A DNA stretch of 64,000 nucleotides from Marinilabiliaceae bacterium UBA5488 (GCA_002427105.1 DIPM01000035.1:1-64000), one strand, 5' to 3'; positions 35,412-44,535 are shown, counted from the stretch's first letter. The notes: generated from the letters alone by a model not told the origin. Program-made: numbers and translations.

Positions 35412-35476
35412 TGTAGAATTAATTGTTTATAGGATGATTTTATCCTAATATGCTATTAAAACAGCAAAGGGCTATT

Positions 35477-35508
35477 ATTGTTTGTTTGGAGTTTTAATTG
35501 TAACTTTG
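35477..35508 (+). promoter_or_regulatory. Candidate promoter of the cold-shock-domain gene
   Basis: TAACTTTG at 35501-35508 matches TAnnTTTG. Upstream ATTG (35477-35480, spacer 20) or TTTG (35481-35484, spacer 16) could serve as -33. The leader would be about 70 bases, long enough for RNA-based control as in many cold-shock genes. Confidence 0.42.
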
Positions 35509-35583
35509 ACAGTTGAATTCATTTAATATTATCGTTTTACTGCGCTTCAAGCGTGGGAACACATTACAGATTTAAAAATTTAT

Positions 35584-36120
35584 ATGGCAAGATCTCAGGA
35601 ATCATTTGGTAAAAAAGAAAGAGAGAAAAAGAAACAGAAGAAGAAGTTAGAGAAAGAGAAAAAGAAAGAGAATCGCGAGAAAGGGTCTCTCGATGACATG
35701 ATTGCCTATGTGGATGAACATGGCAATATCACTTCCACGCCTCCGGATCCGAATAAAAAGAAGGAGGAAATCAAACTTGAAGATATCGAAATTAGCGTTT
35801 CACGGCAACGAGAATTAAGTCCGGAGGATTTTATCCGTCGTGGCGTTGTTACTTTTTTCAATAATTCGAAGGGCTACGGTTTTATTAGGGACGTGGAAAC
35901 GCAAGAGAGTATATTTGTTCACCTTAATGGTTTGGTTGACAGTGTTAAAGAGCGCGACAAAGTAACATTTGAAGTGGAAAAAGGCATGAAAGGCCTTAAT
36001 GCTGTTAATGTAAAGTTATTAGTTGAAGATAAAGTAAAGTCCGTTCCTGAAGATGCGAGCCCTGCACAAGAAGAAGGTTTAGCTTCAGAAGCAGACTTGC
36101 CCGATGAAGAGCAGGAATAG
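35584..36120 (+). CDS. Cold-shock-domain RNA-binding protein with charged N-terminus
   Basis: A 178-residue protein. The first 45 residues are almost all Lys/Glu/Arg, a linker follows, then one cold-shock domain (about 85-150) with the nucleic-acid motifs KGYGFIRD (RNP1) and SIFVHLNGL (RNP2). The C-terminal tail is acidic. Cold-shock domains bind single-stranded RNA/DNA; the basic-acidic extension may steer it to RNA or ribosomes (inference). Confidence 0.85.
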   Translation: MARSQESFGKKEREKKKQKKKLEKEKKKENREKGSLDDMIAYVDEHGNITSTPPDPNKKKEEIKLEDIEISVSRQRELSPEDFIRRGVVTFFNNSKGYGFIRDVETQESIFVHLNGLVDSVKERDKVTFEVEKGMKGLNAVNVKLLVEDKVKSVPEDASPAQEEGLASEADLPDEEQE

Positions 36121-36156
36121 AGTCTGCAATATTGTCAGGTAGATTTAAAGGTTGGC

Positions 36157-36198
36157 GACATAATGGCATTTAGGGAAATCTTAAACCGTCATTATGTC
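36157..36198. repeat. Inverted repeat before the Hsp20 gene
   Basis: GACATAATG (36157-36165) and CATTATGTC (36190-36198) are perfect 9-base inverted arms with a 24-base loop, followed by TTGTTTTTC. It could be a weak terminator of the upstream cold-shock gene or a heat-shock regulator site. Confidence 0.45.
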
Positions 36199-36290
36199 TT
36201 GTTTTTCAGCTTGGTACATAGTTTGCAATTCTCCTATCAGAATTAATAATCTGAAATTTTAAAGTTTAACTAAAAATAGGAGGAAACAAG

Positions 36291-36725
36291 ATGTTAGTAA
36301 GAAGAGTAAACAACCGCATGCCTGACCTTGGAAATGTTATAGACAACTTTTTTGGTGGGGATTTTTTCAATTCACCATATTTTGGTCAGAACAATGTTCC
36401 CGCAGTGAACGTTAGCGAGAACGAAGATTGTTACGAAATTGAAGTTGCAGCTCCCGGATTCACAAAGGATGATTTCAAGGTAGAGCTAAACAACAGTGTG
36501 TTAACTATCTCGTGCGAGAAGGAGGACAAAAAGGAAGAGAAGGAAAAAGGTTACTTAAGACGTGAGTTCAGTTACACAGGCTTCAACCGTTCATTCTCTG
36601 TACCGCGCAATCAGGTGGACGATTCAAAGATTGATGCGAGTTATAAGGATGGGGTTCTTAATGTAGTCCTGCATAAACGCGAAGAAGTTAAGCCCAAACC
36701 GGCACGTATGATTTCTATTAAGTGA
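36291..36725 (+). CDS. Small heat-shock protein, Hsp20 family
   Basis: A 144-residue ATP-independent chaperone that holds unfolding proteins. The alpha-crystallin domain (about 38-130) includes NEDCYEIEVAAPGFTKDDF and ASYKDGVLNVVL; the C-terminal ISI tail (RMISIK) docks subunits in the oligomer. An unusually strong ribosome-binding site AGGAGG (36278-36283) lies 7 bases before the ATG, rare in this phylum and consistent with high expression. A terminator follows. Confidence 0.93.
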   Translation: MLVRRVNNRMPDLGNVIDNFFGGDFFNSPYFGQNNVPAVNVSENEDCYEIEVAAPGFTKDDFKVELNNSVLTISCEKEDKKEEKEKGYLRREFSYTGFNRSFSVPRNQVDDSKIDASYKDGVLNVVLHKREEVKPKPARMISIK

Positions 36726-36751
36726 AAAAAACGGCCAGGAAGAATTACAGT

Positions 36752-36777
36752 AAAGGAGCGCTAGGCGCTCCTTTTTT
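36752..36777 (+). terminator. Intrinsic terminator after Hsp20
   Basis: AAAGGAGCGC, loop TAG, GCGCTCCTTTTTT: ten pairs ending in a T-run, 27 bases after the stop codon. Confidence 0.85.
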
Positions 36778-36837
36778 CATGTTTAGGCTTATGATTCATA
36801 TTTTTGCAAAAGCCCGGGCACTGTGTAAGCCGTATGC

Positions 36838-38142
36838 TCAAGACTTTAACTCCCGCTTTATCACTTTTGGGAAGAAAAGAGACAGGGATAAGCTTCGGGA
36901 AGCCATAAAAAGCATCATGCTAAGCCACATCGCGTGGTTGCCCATAATTGGGAAAAGTAGGTAGAAGGGCACAAAGAAGAAAATCACGGCTGATATAACT
37001 ACTGAGTTGCGCATTTCTACTGAGCCTGTAATTCCTATGAAAATACCATCCCAGATATAAGAACCAAAACTTACCAGAGGTATCATCACCACCCAAAGCA
37101 GATACTGTTTGCCGCGGGCGATTACCTCTCCCTGCACGGTGAATAAAGAAAGCAGAGTTTCGCCCAACAGCGCGTAGCTCAAGGTGAATGCCAGGGCAAA
37201 GCCAAGACCCCATTTAAACAGATTCTTCACCGCCAGGGATAGTTTGTCTTTTTCTGATGCGCCGAAAAACTTGCCAACCAGGGCTTCTGCGGCATAAGCA
37301 AAGCCATCGAGGAAATAAGAGAAAAGCATCAGATATTGCAGCAAAACGCTGTTGGCTGCCAGCGTGATATCTCCGATTCCTGCTGATTTGGAAGTGAAAA
37401 AGGTAAAAACAAGGATAATAAAGAAGGTACGGATAAAGATATTCCCGCTCACGTGGAGGAAGTGACGCATCTTGTTAAGTAAGGGTTTCAACTCTCTTGT
37501 AAAAAGAGGAAGTACCCATCTGTACTTCTTAAGAAAGAGAAAGACAGACAGCACAAGTCCGCTATATTGTCCTATTACAGTGCCCAATGCTGCACCTCTC
37601 ACGTTCATATCGAAGTATCTCACGAGGATGAAGCTGCTGATTATATTGACGATGTTTACTGTTAGGGCAATAACCATCGGATAGATGGAGTTTTGCATGC
37701 CAAGAAACCATCCATATATTACCATCAGCATAATGGCCGCCGGGGCATCCCAGATCCTCACGAAATAGTAGCGACGAGCCTGCTCTTTTACTTCAGCGCT
37801 GCCTTCCAGCAGCCAAAAGCTAAAATCGGCCAGGGGCCCTTGCAGTATCAGAAGCATCAGGGAGCCTGCAATAGCGATAATAAGACCGCGCTGAAGTACA
37901 AGAGCCATTTCTTGCCGGTCTTCGCGGCCGTAGGTCTGGGCAGCCAGTCCGGAGGTGCTCATCCTCAGGAAGGCAAAGCCCCAATATATGAAATTGAATA
38001 CTGCACTTGCCAGAGCCACTGCACCAAGGAAGTACACCGAGTCGAGGTGACCCATCAGGTAGATGTCAACCATTCCTAAGATTGGTACCGTGATGTTGGT
38101 AAGTATATTTGGAATGGCGAGCTTGAGTATTTCTTTGTTCAC
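36838..38142 (-). CDS. MATE family efflux transporter (DinF-like)
   Basis: A 434-residue membrane protein with 12 helices in two similar halves. N-terminal PNILTNITVPILGMVDIYLM with its conserved Pro and Asp, and LRMSTSGLAAQTYG, are typical of the DinF branch. MATE proteins export drugs or metabolites using Na+ or H+ gradients; the substrate cannot be told. Divergent from the sod gene. Convergent with Hsp20. Confidence 0.88.
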   Translation of the reverse strand: MNKEILKLAIPNILTNITVPILGMVDIYLMGHLDSVYFLGAVALASAVFNFIYWGFAFLRMSTSGLAAQTYGREDRQEMALVLQRGLIIAIAGSLMLLILQGPLADFSFWLLEGSAEVKEQARRYYFVRIWDAPAAIMLMVIYGWFLGMQNSIYPMVIALTVNIVNIISSFILVRYFDMNVRGAALGTVIGQYSGLVLSVFLFLKKYRWVLPLFTRELKPLLNKMRHFLHVSGNIFIRTFFIILVFTFFTSKSAGIGDITLAANSVLLQYLMLFSYFLDGFAYAAEALVGKFFGASEKDKLSLAVKNLFKWGLGFALAFTLSYALLGETLLSLFTVQGEVIARGKQYLLWVVMIPLVSFGSYIWDGIFIGITGSVEMRNSVVISAVIFFFVPFYLLFPIMGNHAMWLSMMLFMASRSLSLSLFFPKVIKRELKS

Positions 38143-38275
38143 GTTTTTGTGACAAAAGTAGTAAATTGCCTTGTGTATTTGAACATTTTCGCTATTTGAC
38201 TGTTTGTTCAGTATAGCTCCTGTGATAACAGAGGCAGATATAATATGAAGTTTAACTCAAAAAATAGATAATATT

Positions 38276-38878
38276 ATGGCATTTGAATTACCTAAATTAG
38301 ATTATGCGTACAATGCATTAGAGCCGCATATTGATGCAGCTACAATGGAGATACACCATACTAAGCACCATGCTGCATACACCAACAATCTGAATGCAGC
38401 TCTTGAAGGTTCTGCCGATGCGGGTAAGAGCATCGAATCGCTTCTTGCCGATATATCAAAGCGCAGCGTTGCGGTTCGTAACAACGGCGGCGGTTTCTAT
38501 AATCATAACCTGTTTTGGAAAGTTATCGGCCCGGATGGTGGCGGAAAACCGTCAGGTGAACTGCTGTCTGCCATCGAAAAGAATTTCGGTTCGTTCGACG
38601 CCTTTAAGGAGGAGTTCGCAAAGGCGGCGGCTACCCGTTTCGGTTCAGGGTGGGCGTGGTTAGTAAAACAGGCTGATGGGAAGCTTGTTGTATCTTCTAC
38701 CCCAAATCAGGACAACCCGCTGATGGATGTTGCTGATGTAAAGGGGACTCCAATTCTTGGGCTGGATGTGTGGGAACATGCGTATTATTTAAAGTATCAG
38801 AATCGTCGTCCCGATTATATAGGAGCGTTTTGGAATGTCGTTAACTGGAACGAGGTTGCATCTCGCTTGAAAGGATAA
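38276..38878 (+). CDS. sodB: Superoxide dismutase, Fe/Mn family
   Basis: A 200-residue enzyme turning superoxide into peroxide and oxygen. Metal ligands H27, H76, D163 and H167 are present (IHHTKHHAAY, GGFYNHNLFW, LDVWEHAYYLKY). Residues Gly-Gly before FYNH and Gln144 (PNQDNPLM) are of the manganese/cambialistic type, so metal use may be flexible as in Bacteroides. No signal peptide. A terminator follows. Confidence 0.94.
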   Translation: MAFELPKLDYAYNALEPHIDAATMEIHHTKHHAAYTNNLNAALEGSADAGKSIESLLADISKRSVAVRNNGGGFYNHNLFWKVIGPDGGGKPSGELLSAIEKNFGSFDAFKEEFAKAAATRFGSGWAWLVKQADGKLVVSSTPNQDNPLMDVADVKGTPILGLDVWEHAYYLKYQNRRPDYIGAFWNVVNWNEVASRLKG

Positions 38879-38898
38879 TTCGAGTAGATATATTTTTA

Positions 38899-38928
38899 AG
38901 GAGCGTTCCCATTAGGGAGCGCTTTTTT
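38899..38928 (+). terminator. Intrinsic terminator after sod
   Basis: AGCGTTCCC, loop ATTA, GGGAGCGCT (one G-T pair), then a T-run; 20 bases after the stop codon. Confidence 0.83.
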
Positions 38929-39064
38929 AATTTTTAGCGTATATTTGCCGGTTATTTAGCATAAATTAGCTACAGCTATTAATCAAAAGTGTATTGTAGT
39001 TGTTTTAATTGATGATTTGTAAACAGTAGAGATGATTGGCTGTTTCTCTACCAATATTTATACT

Positions 39065-39688
39065 ATGGATTTTTCATTGAACGGAGGCAGAGGATACAGT
39101 AAGATAGAGTCGTATGATGACCAGATGACTACTGAATTAGCTAAGATTTATAAGCGTTCCTTAGAGCTTCTGGGCGAGGATATTTCCCGTGAGGGATTGG
39201 AGAAGACGCCTTTGAGAGTAGCCAAAGCGATGCAGTTTCTTACTCAGGGTTATAATATGAAGCCTGATGAGATTATCCGTTCAGCTATGTTTCGTGAGGA
39301 TTATCAACAGATGGTTGTGGTAAAAGATATTGAGCTCTATTCAATGTGTGAGCATCATCTTTTGCCCTTTTTTGGAAAGGCTCATGTTGCATATATTCCA
39401 CGTCATCATATTACGGGATTAAGCAAGATTGCAAGGGTGGTAGAAGCTTTTGCCCGCCGTTTGCAGGTTCAGGAGAGGCTTACTACCCAGATAAAGAATT
39501 GTATTCAGGAGACACTTAATCCGCTGGGAGTAGCCGTGGTTATTGAAGCTCAGCACACCTGCATGCAGATGCGGGGCGTGCAAAAGCAACATTCGGTTAC
39601 GACAACGTCCGATTTTACCGGGGCTTTTCTAAAGAGTATAGCAACGCGCGAAGAGTTTTTTAATATTATTGGTTCACGCCTGCATTAA
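39065..39688 (+). CDS. folE: GTP cyclohydrolase I
   Basis: About 207 residues. Converts GTP to dihydroneopterin triphosphate, the first step of folate synthesis. Zinc-site residues occur in YSMCEHHLLPFFGKAHVAY and AQHTCMQMRGVQ, and the core LSKIARVVEAFARRLQVQER is typical. The longer frame starts at 39032; the ATG at 39065 (MDFSLNGGRGYSK) is at least as likely. Neighbours are unrelated. Confidence 0.95.
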   Translation: MDFSLNGGRGYSKIESYDDQMTTELAKIYKRSLELLGEDISREGLEKTPLRVAKAMQFLTQGYNMKPDEIIRSAMFREDYQQMVVVKDIELYSMCEHHLLPFFGKAHVAYIPRHHITGLSKIARVVEAFARRLQVQERLTTQIKNCIQETLNPLGVAVVIEAQHTCMQMRGVQKQHSVTTTSDFTGAFLKSIATREEFFNIIGSRLH

Positions 39689-39749
39689 GATATTCAATAA
39701 TTAACTATCAATATTTATAAGGGGTGTTTATTAACTAAATCTAATAACG

Positions 39750-40379
39750 ATGAACAGGAAAATTTTGGCAACGCTTGCTTTTATTCTGCTTGTAGGCTTT
39801 ATACACGCTCAGGATAAATTTGAAATGGGACTTAAGGCAGGCTTTAATTCCACAAGTTTTAATACTGCGGAAGATGTAAGCTTTAACAATAACACTTTTA
39901 ATAATGTGAAGAGCGACTTTAAAAGCGGTTATATTTTGGGTGCCTGGAGTCGCTTTCATCTTCTTGGAAGCCTGTCGCTTCAGCCGGAACTCTATTACTC
40001 CAAAAAAAGCGGACATACTGAATTTGAGGAAGGCACAGAGGAGACGCTGTCATACTACAGTTGGGATCTTCCCATTTTAGCCAATTTTACTATTCTTGAC
40101 CTGGAAGTGTTTAAATTGTACGGCCTTGCCGGACCGGCAATTTCCTTCCGTGCCAAAGAGAAGGCAGAGTTTAGCAATCCCATTATAGCGCCCGAAAATG
40201 ATAATAGCAATCTTCTAAAAAGCACTAACTGGAACCTTCAGCTTGGTGCCGGTATTGAAGTTATGCGTTTTAGTCTTGATGCCCGCTATGAATGGGGTAT
40301 AAATGAGATATCAACGCATAAGGATTTTGAAAGGAAAACCAAGGCGCTGATGTTCTCATTGGGTTACCGTTTATTCTGA
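39750..40379 (+). CDS. Outer-membrane beta-barrel protein (PorT/OmpW-like)
   Basis: A 209-residue protein with signal peptide (MNRKILATLAFILLVGFIHAQ) and a barrel beginning FEMGLKAGFNSTSFNT and ending SLGYRLF, the terminal aromatic typical of outer-membrane barrels. It belongs to the broad Bacteroidota PorT-like family, of unknown specific role. Monocistronic, convergent with the receiver/ATP-grasp gene. Confidence 0.72.
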   Translation: MNRKILATLAFILLVGFIHAQDKFEMGLKAGFNSTSFNTAEDVSFNNNTFNNVKSDFKSGYILGAWSRFHLLGSLSLQPELYYSKKSGHTEFEEGTEETLSYYSWDLPILANFTILDLEVFKLYGLAGPAISFRAKEKAEFSNPIIAPENDNSNLLKSTNWNLQLGAGIEVMRFSLDARYEWGINEISTHKDFERKTKALMFSLGYRLF

Positions 40380-40396
40380 ATAAAACTTCCCTCGAG

Positions 40397-43369
40397 TTAA
40401 GACTCGCCGGGATAATACATCACCGCTTTTCCTTCACGACCATCAATCTGAAGTATTAGCGGTGATTCTGTTTGTATATGTCTTATATATTGTGTTTCAT
40501 TCTGCGCCTGCATGGAATCAAGCCATTTTACATCTATTTTCCCTTTATTTACATGTGTGTTAATGTAAATGTATGCTACCCGCAGGGAGGTGAGGTTTTG
40601 GAAAAAGTGCGTCCCCTGACTTGGTTCTACTGAATAGTTTTCAAGACCCATCTCAACTATAGCTCTTGCGCCTGCTATCTGACTCCACTTAACCGGCACT
40701 CCCAGCCATGGGTCTTGTGAGCCCCATCGTCCCGGACCTATAAGTAGGTAAGGACGGTTTTCTTTCTGCATTTTCGCGTTAATGGCCTCAATTTCAGTTG
40801 CTATCTGCTGGTTGTTGGCGGGTTTGTAGTTGTTTGTCCGTACGTAAATCACGTCTTTTATTTCTGAGATAGTGCCGTTGCCCAGTGCTGCTTCGCTATA
40901 AATAAAGGCTGAATCAGATTCCTCAATTGTAATCGAGGGTCCTAATGACACTCTGCTGTCAACAATAGGTCTGATTTGGAGAAGATACAAAACCGCAGGT
41001 GAACCGGCAGGAGCTTGCAGGTCAACAGCAAACTCTATCTCTACCGGTTGATTCATTTCCTTTTGCCCGATTCTGAGGGTTTCCTTCATGATCTTTGCCA
41101 AAGGAAAGGAATTGTATTTTAAGACATTAGCAAAAGTAACTATAGGGTAGCCCTCATACATAGTGCCGTCGCGCACCACGTAGTTTTGCATATCAAGTAT
41201 AGAGCCAATCCACCTTAAGGAACCATCCTTAAGAGCCGTATTCAGATCCACCTTTCTTATATTTATGCCATCATCAACCGAGGGGGTGAATTGATTTGCA
41301 TCCAAATCCAGTGCGTAGAAGCTCTTTTGAGTTTCTTTAAGCATCATTTCGGGAGAGGATAATTGAATTACTTTTGCCGGATATTCGGGAGAAAACCTTA
41401 AAGACATCCCACCTTCAACTATATATTTACCCAATCCCAGCGCCACATTGACTACTCCCTCTTCAGATTTTTCGGGAGGGATGGGGTAGAAGTTGACCGA
41501 ACGTCCTACTCCTGAGAATGTTGGATAAAAGAGATTCCCGTGCGCTTGTCCCACAATTTCCTGCAATACTATGCCCATGCGCTCTTCATCAATAAGGTTG
41601 AGGGTGCTGGTCATATATGATTTGCCAGATTTGAAATATACTGAGGCATAGACGCATTTTATGGCGTCGCCGAGTTGCGCCGCCATCATCTCGCTATTAT
41701 CTGAGTGGGGAACCATATAGGTGGAATAGATTCCCGCGAAGGGCTGGTAATAGCTGTCTTCCAGCATGCTCGATGAGCGTATGGCAATAGGTTTTTTGAT
41801 TACCTGGGCAAACTTCACCAACTTAAGCTTTACATCTTCGGGAAGGGAGGCCATCACAAAGCGGTCTAAAATCTCCTCATCGCTTGCCTCCGATAAGCCC
41901 AGAGGATAAAGATCGTTCGTTTCCATAAAAGTCTCGAAAATATCTACGCCCAAAACCACGGTTCGCGGAATGGTGATGATGACATCTTCAAAACCCTTGA
42001 AGGCTGGGTTTTTCTTTATCAGGGAGCTCAAGAATGCGAGTCCGCGGGCTTTACCTCCGATAGAGCCGTTCCCGATTCTTGAGAAGTTTACATACTCATC
42101 ATACCGGTCGATATCAAAAGTTGCAATTATGCCACGACCTTTATACATGCGGAAGTGGGCAATAATGTGATACAGCTCGTGTTTTACCATTTCTATTTCC
42201 GAGTCCTCAGTAACTTTTAGCTCTTTTACTACTGTGGCGATAGAAAACAGCGCCCTGGCAGTTAACCATTTGGATACATGGTCGCGCTTAAAATGGTAGA
42301 GCAGAGACTCGTTGGGAATGGTAAGCAAAATCTCCTGCAATTCCTGTAAGTCGCTTACACGAGCTATCTCCTCTCCATTTTCGGGATTAATAAATACGAA
42401 ATCACCAAAAGCCAAATAGCTGTTGAGAAAGTCCCTGAGCTCTTGTAAGAGCAATTTGGAGTGCTTGTGTATAAAGCCAACCCGGATATCCTTGGCTACG
42501 TTAAAAAAGCGCATGTCTGACGACTGCAACAGGAAGGGCATAAAGGGATTTTCCTTTTTCACGCGGCGTGCAAGCCGCACCCCGGCCGAATAATCCTTCG
42601 ACCCTTTTCGGTTAAATGAAACGTCAGATATTATCCCCAGAATATTCTTTGAATACTTGATATAGATTTCAATTGCCTCTTCGTAAGTACGGGCAAGCAT
42701 GATTTTGGGGCGCCCTCGCATCCTCATCATCTGCTGGTGCTCGTTCAAACCCTCTGTCATAAATTTGCGCGACTGCTTAAAGAGGATTTTGTATATCAGG
42801 GGAAGATAACTGGAGTAAAAGCGAACTGAATCTTCCACCAGCAAGATAGCTTGTACACCAATCTCGGAAACGTCGGTTGGAGCGTTCATTCCGTCTTCAA
42901 TCAATTTTATTATAGCCAATAAGAGGTCGGTATTGCCCAACCAGCAAAAGATGTAATCAACAGCGCTGGTGTCTTCCTTGCTAAGCTTTAAGGATACCTC
43001 GCGCGAAAAGGGGGTTAGTACGACAATGGGGATGCTGGGATGGCTGTCTTTAATTTTCTTTGACAGGGAAAAAGGATCCATGCCTCCAACGCTAAGCATG
43101 GTGATGACCAAATCAATCTGATTGTTCTGAATTGCCTTAAATGCTGCCTCGGCCGATGAAACCTGTATGAACTGGGGTGGGTGGCGAAGGTTGAGAGATA
43201 CATACTCGTTAAATATCTGTTCGTCTATCCGACCATCTTCCTCCAACATAAACGCATCGTAGGAGCTGCAAATAAGCAGAACTTTATGAATACGTTTTTG
43301 CATAAGCTGATCAAAGGCCGTCTCTTCAAAACGTGTCTGCGCGCTGTGGTATATCTGTTCTAAGGTCAT
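40397..43369 (-). CDS. Receiver-receiver-PEP/pyruvate-type ATP-grasp fusion protein
   Basis: About 990 residues from ATG 43369 (the frame extends to 43456). Residues 30-160 form a degenerate receiver without the acidic pair; 173-320 form a second receiver that keeps E179/D180, D249 (GIISDVSF) and K302. The next about 550 residues are the ATP-grasp of PEP synthase/PPDK (NGSIGGKARGLAF, IAIRSSSMLEDSYYQPFAG, and a late LLIGPGRWGS). The phosphohistidine swivel domain and PEP-binding barrel of those enzymes are absent, so it is not a complete PEP synthase. It may be a regulated kinase or phosphotransferase acting on another protein (inference). Confidence 0.72.
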   Translation of the reverse strand: MTLEQIYHSAQTRFEETAFDQLMQKRIHKVLLICSSYDAFMLEEDGRIDEQIFNEYVSLNLRHPPQFIQVSSAEAAFKAIQNNQIDLVITMLSVGGMDPFSLSKKIKDSHPSIPIVVLTPFSREVSLKLSKEDTSAVDYIFCWLGNTDLLLAIIKLIEDGMNAPTDVSEIGVQAILLVEDSVRFYSSYLPLIYKILFKQSRKFMTEGLNEHQQMMRMRGRPKIMLARTYEEAIEIYIKYSKNILGIISDVSFNRKGSKDYSAGVRLARRVKKENPFMPFLLQSSDMRFFNVAKDIRVGFIHKHSKLLLQELRDFLNSYLAFGDFVFINPENGEEIARVSDLQELQEILLTIPNESLLYHFKRDHVSKWLTARALFSIATVVKELKVTEDSEIEMVKHELYHIIAHFRMYKGRGIIATFDIDRYDEYVNFSRIGNGSIGGKARGLAFLSSLIKKNPAFKGFEDVIITIPRTVVLGVDIFETFMETNDLYPLGLSEASDEEILDRFVMASLPEDVKLKLVKFAQVIKKPIAIRSSSMLEDSYYQPFAGIYSTYMVPHSDNSEMMAAQLGDAIKCVYASVYFKSGKSYMTSTLNLIDEERMGIVLQEIVGQAHGNLFYPTFSGVGRSVNFYPIPPEKSEEGVVNVALGLGKYIVEGGMSLRFSPEYPAKVIQLSSPEMMLKETQKSFYALDLDANQFTPSVDDGINIRKVDLNTALKDGSLRWIGSILDMQNYVVRDGTMYEGYPIVTFANVLKYNSFPLAKIMKETLRIGQKEMNQPVEIEFAVDLQAPAGSPAVLYLLQIRPIVDSRVSLGPSITIEESDSAFIYSEAALGNGTISEIKDVIYVRTNNYKPANNQQIATEIEAINAKMQKENRPYLLIGPGRWGSQDPWLGVPVKWSQIAGARAIVEMGLENYSVEPSQGTHFFQNLTSLRVAYIYINTHVNKGKIDVKWLDSMQAQNETQYIRHIQTESPLILQIDGREGKAVMYYPGES

Positions 43370-43495
43370 ATCTCTGAATTTTATAAAAAAAGCACAGTGT
43401 TGTCCGCTCTGGTTTCTCTTAATCCCCACGGGAAGCTCAATTTTCCCCTCCCGCATCTTCCGTAAAAAGGCTCGAAAAAGAGTCTCCGCAAATTA

Positions 43496-43695
43496 CACAA
43501 AATAGCACGAAGTAATAAGTTAAATAGTTAATAAGTGAGTTTAAGTGAACAGTAAATAGTGAACAGTTAGTAGTAAGCAGTTCGCAACTAAGTTTAAGGT
43601 TCAAAGTTTATAGTTCAACCCTAAACTTTGAACTTTAAACCTTGAACCTTGAACGTTGTCCTAACTCGTAACTATTTACTGTTAACTGTCAAATC
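43496..43695. repeat. Intergenic phrase-like repeat block
   Basis: About 200 bases of reiterated 9-11 base words (gttaataagtgagtttaag, agtgaacagttagtagtaag, gttcaaagtttatagttcaa, ctttgaactttaaaccttg, aaccttgaacgttg, actatttactgttaactg). The second half is largely the inverse of the first, so a long imperfect hairpin is possible. Related words are at 903-968 and 53211-53273. The wider gap 43370-43836 holds no gene that I can support. Confidence 0.6.
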
Positions 43696-43836
43696 AGCGT
43701 CATCTGCGTTAATCTGCGAGAAAAACAGAGAGATAGAAGTCCCCGTTTCATTTTGCTTATTGGGCGTTTGAGGCTCCTTTTATTTAGATCCGATTATAAA
43801 AGAGGTTAAAATCTTAATCACTATTGCTATATGTTA

Positions 43837-43865
43837 TATATTTGCATGAATGAACGTTCATTCAT
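43837..43865 (+). promoter_or_regulatory. TetR operator over the efflux-operon promoter
   Basis: A perfect 20-base palindrome ATGAATGAACGTTCATTCAT (43846-43865) directly follows TATATTTG (43837-43844), a full -7 box. The likely transcript start falls inside the palindrome, so repressor binding would block transcription. Placed 85 bases before the TetR gene, which is the obvious repressor. GAACGTTC-centred sites are typical of TetR/AcrR operators. Confidence 0.75.
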
Positions 43866-43950
43866 CTATTTTCAAGATTAGCTGTGTATGCGCATATATG
43901 ACTGATGCAGTTGATTTTGAGTTTTATTATCTATTTAATGAAGTTTGACG

Positions 43951-44535
43951 ATGGCCAAAAATATTGATGAGAGTAAGCTGATGAGGATAAAGGAGGCAGC
44001 CATTGAGCTGATCGTTGAGAAGGGGTACGGGGAGGCTTCAATTTCGGCCATTGCGGCGAAGGCGGATGTTGCAGCGGGCTATCTCTATCGCTTTTATCCC
44101 GGAAAGAGGGAGCTGGTAACAGATCTGCTTGACGTGAAGATCCGCAATATAGCCGGCGAACTAGAGGAGATAATGGAGAGCTGTAACACGATTAGTGAAG
44201 TGATAGAGTCGCTGGTAAACTACTTCTTTCAGCTGGCAGCCCGGCAGCCCGATCATATCCGGTTTTTATATAGCCTGATAAATGAGTATCGTTTTTCGAT
44301 TCTTCCGGGGCAGCTGAAAAGGATAAGCGATTTATGCTCCAAGCTGCTGAATATAGGCAGGTGTACCGGGGAGATATCAGAGAGCTTTTCGGAGGAAGAG
44401 ATATTTATAATGGCAGTTATATATCCCATCGGGTTTATCAATGTCAGGTTTAAACAGCATTTCTCTGCCCGTCCGTTGAGCGAAACTGACAAGCAAAGGG
44501 TTGTAAAGCTCTGTATGGCGGCGTTAAAGGGCTGA
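43951..44535 (+). CDS. TetR/AcrR family repressor
   Basis: About 194 residues. The N-terminal helix-turn-helix is ASISAIAAKADVAAGYLYRF, followed by a helical ligand domain. It opens the TolC-HlyD-ABC2-ABC2 run and probably represses it from the palindrome at 43846. A TTG start at 43945 in the same frame is less likely than the ATG at 43951. The inducer is unknown. Codon use in this block looks more GC-rich than in the neighbouring AT-rich genes. Confidence 0.88.
   Translation: MAKNIDESKLMRIKEAAIELIVEKGYGEASISAIAAKADVAAGYLYRFYPGKRELVTDLLDVKIRNIAGELEEIMESCNTISEVIESLVNYFFQLAARQPDHIRFLYSLINEYRFSILPGQLKRISDLCSKLLNIGRCTGEISESFSEEEIFIMAVIYPIGFINVRFKQHFSARPLSETDKQRVVKLCMAALKG

Noticed and set aside
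43369..43456. N-terminal 29-codon extension of the receiver/ATP-grasp protein
   Set aside because: The extension (MREGKIELPVGIKRNQ) has no structure or start signal and the ATG at 43369 leads directly into a helical N-terminus.
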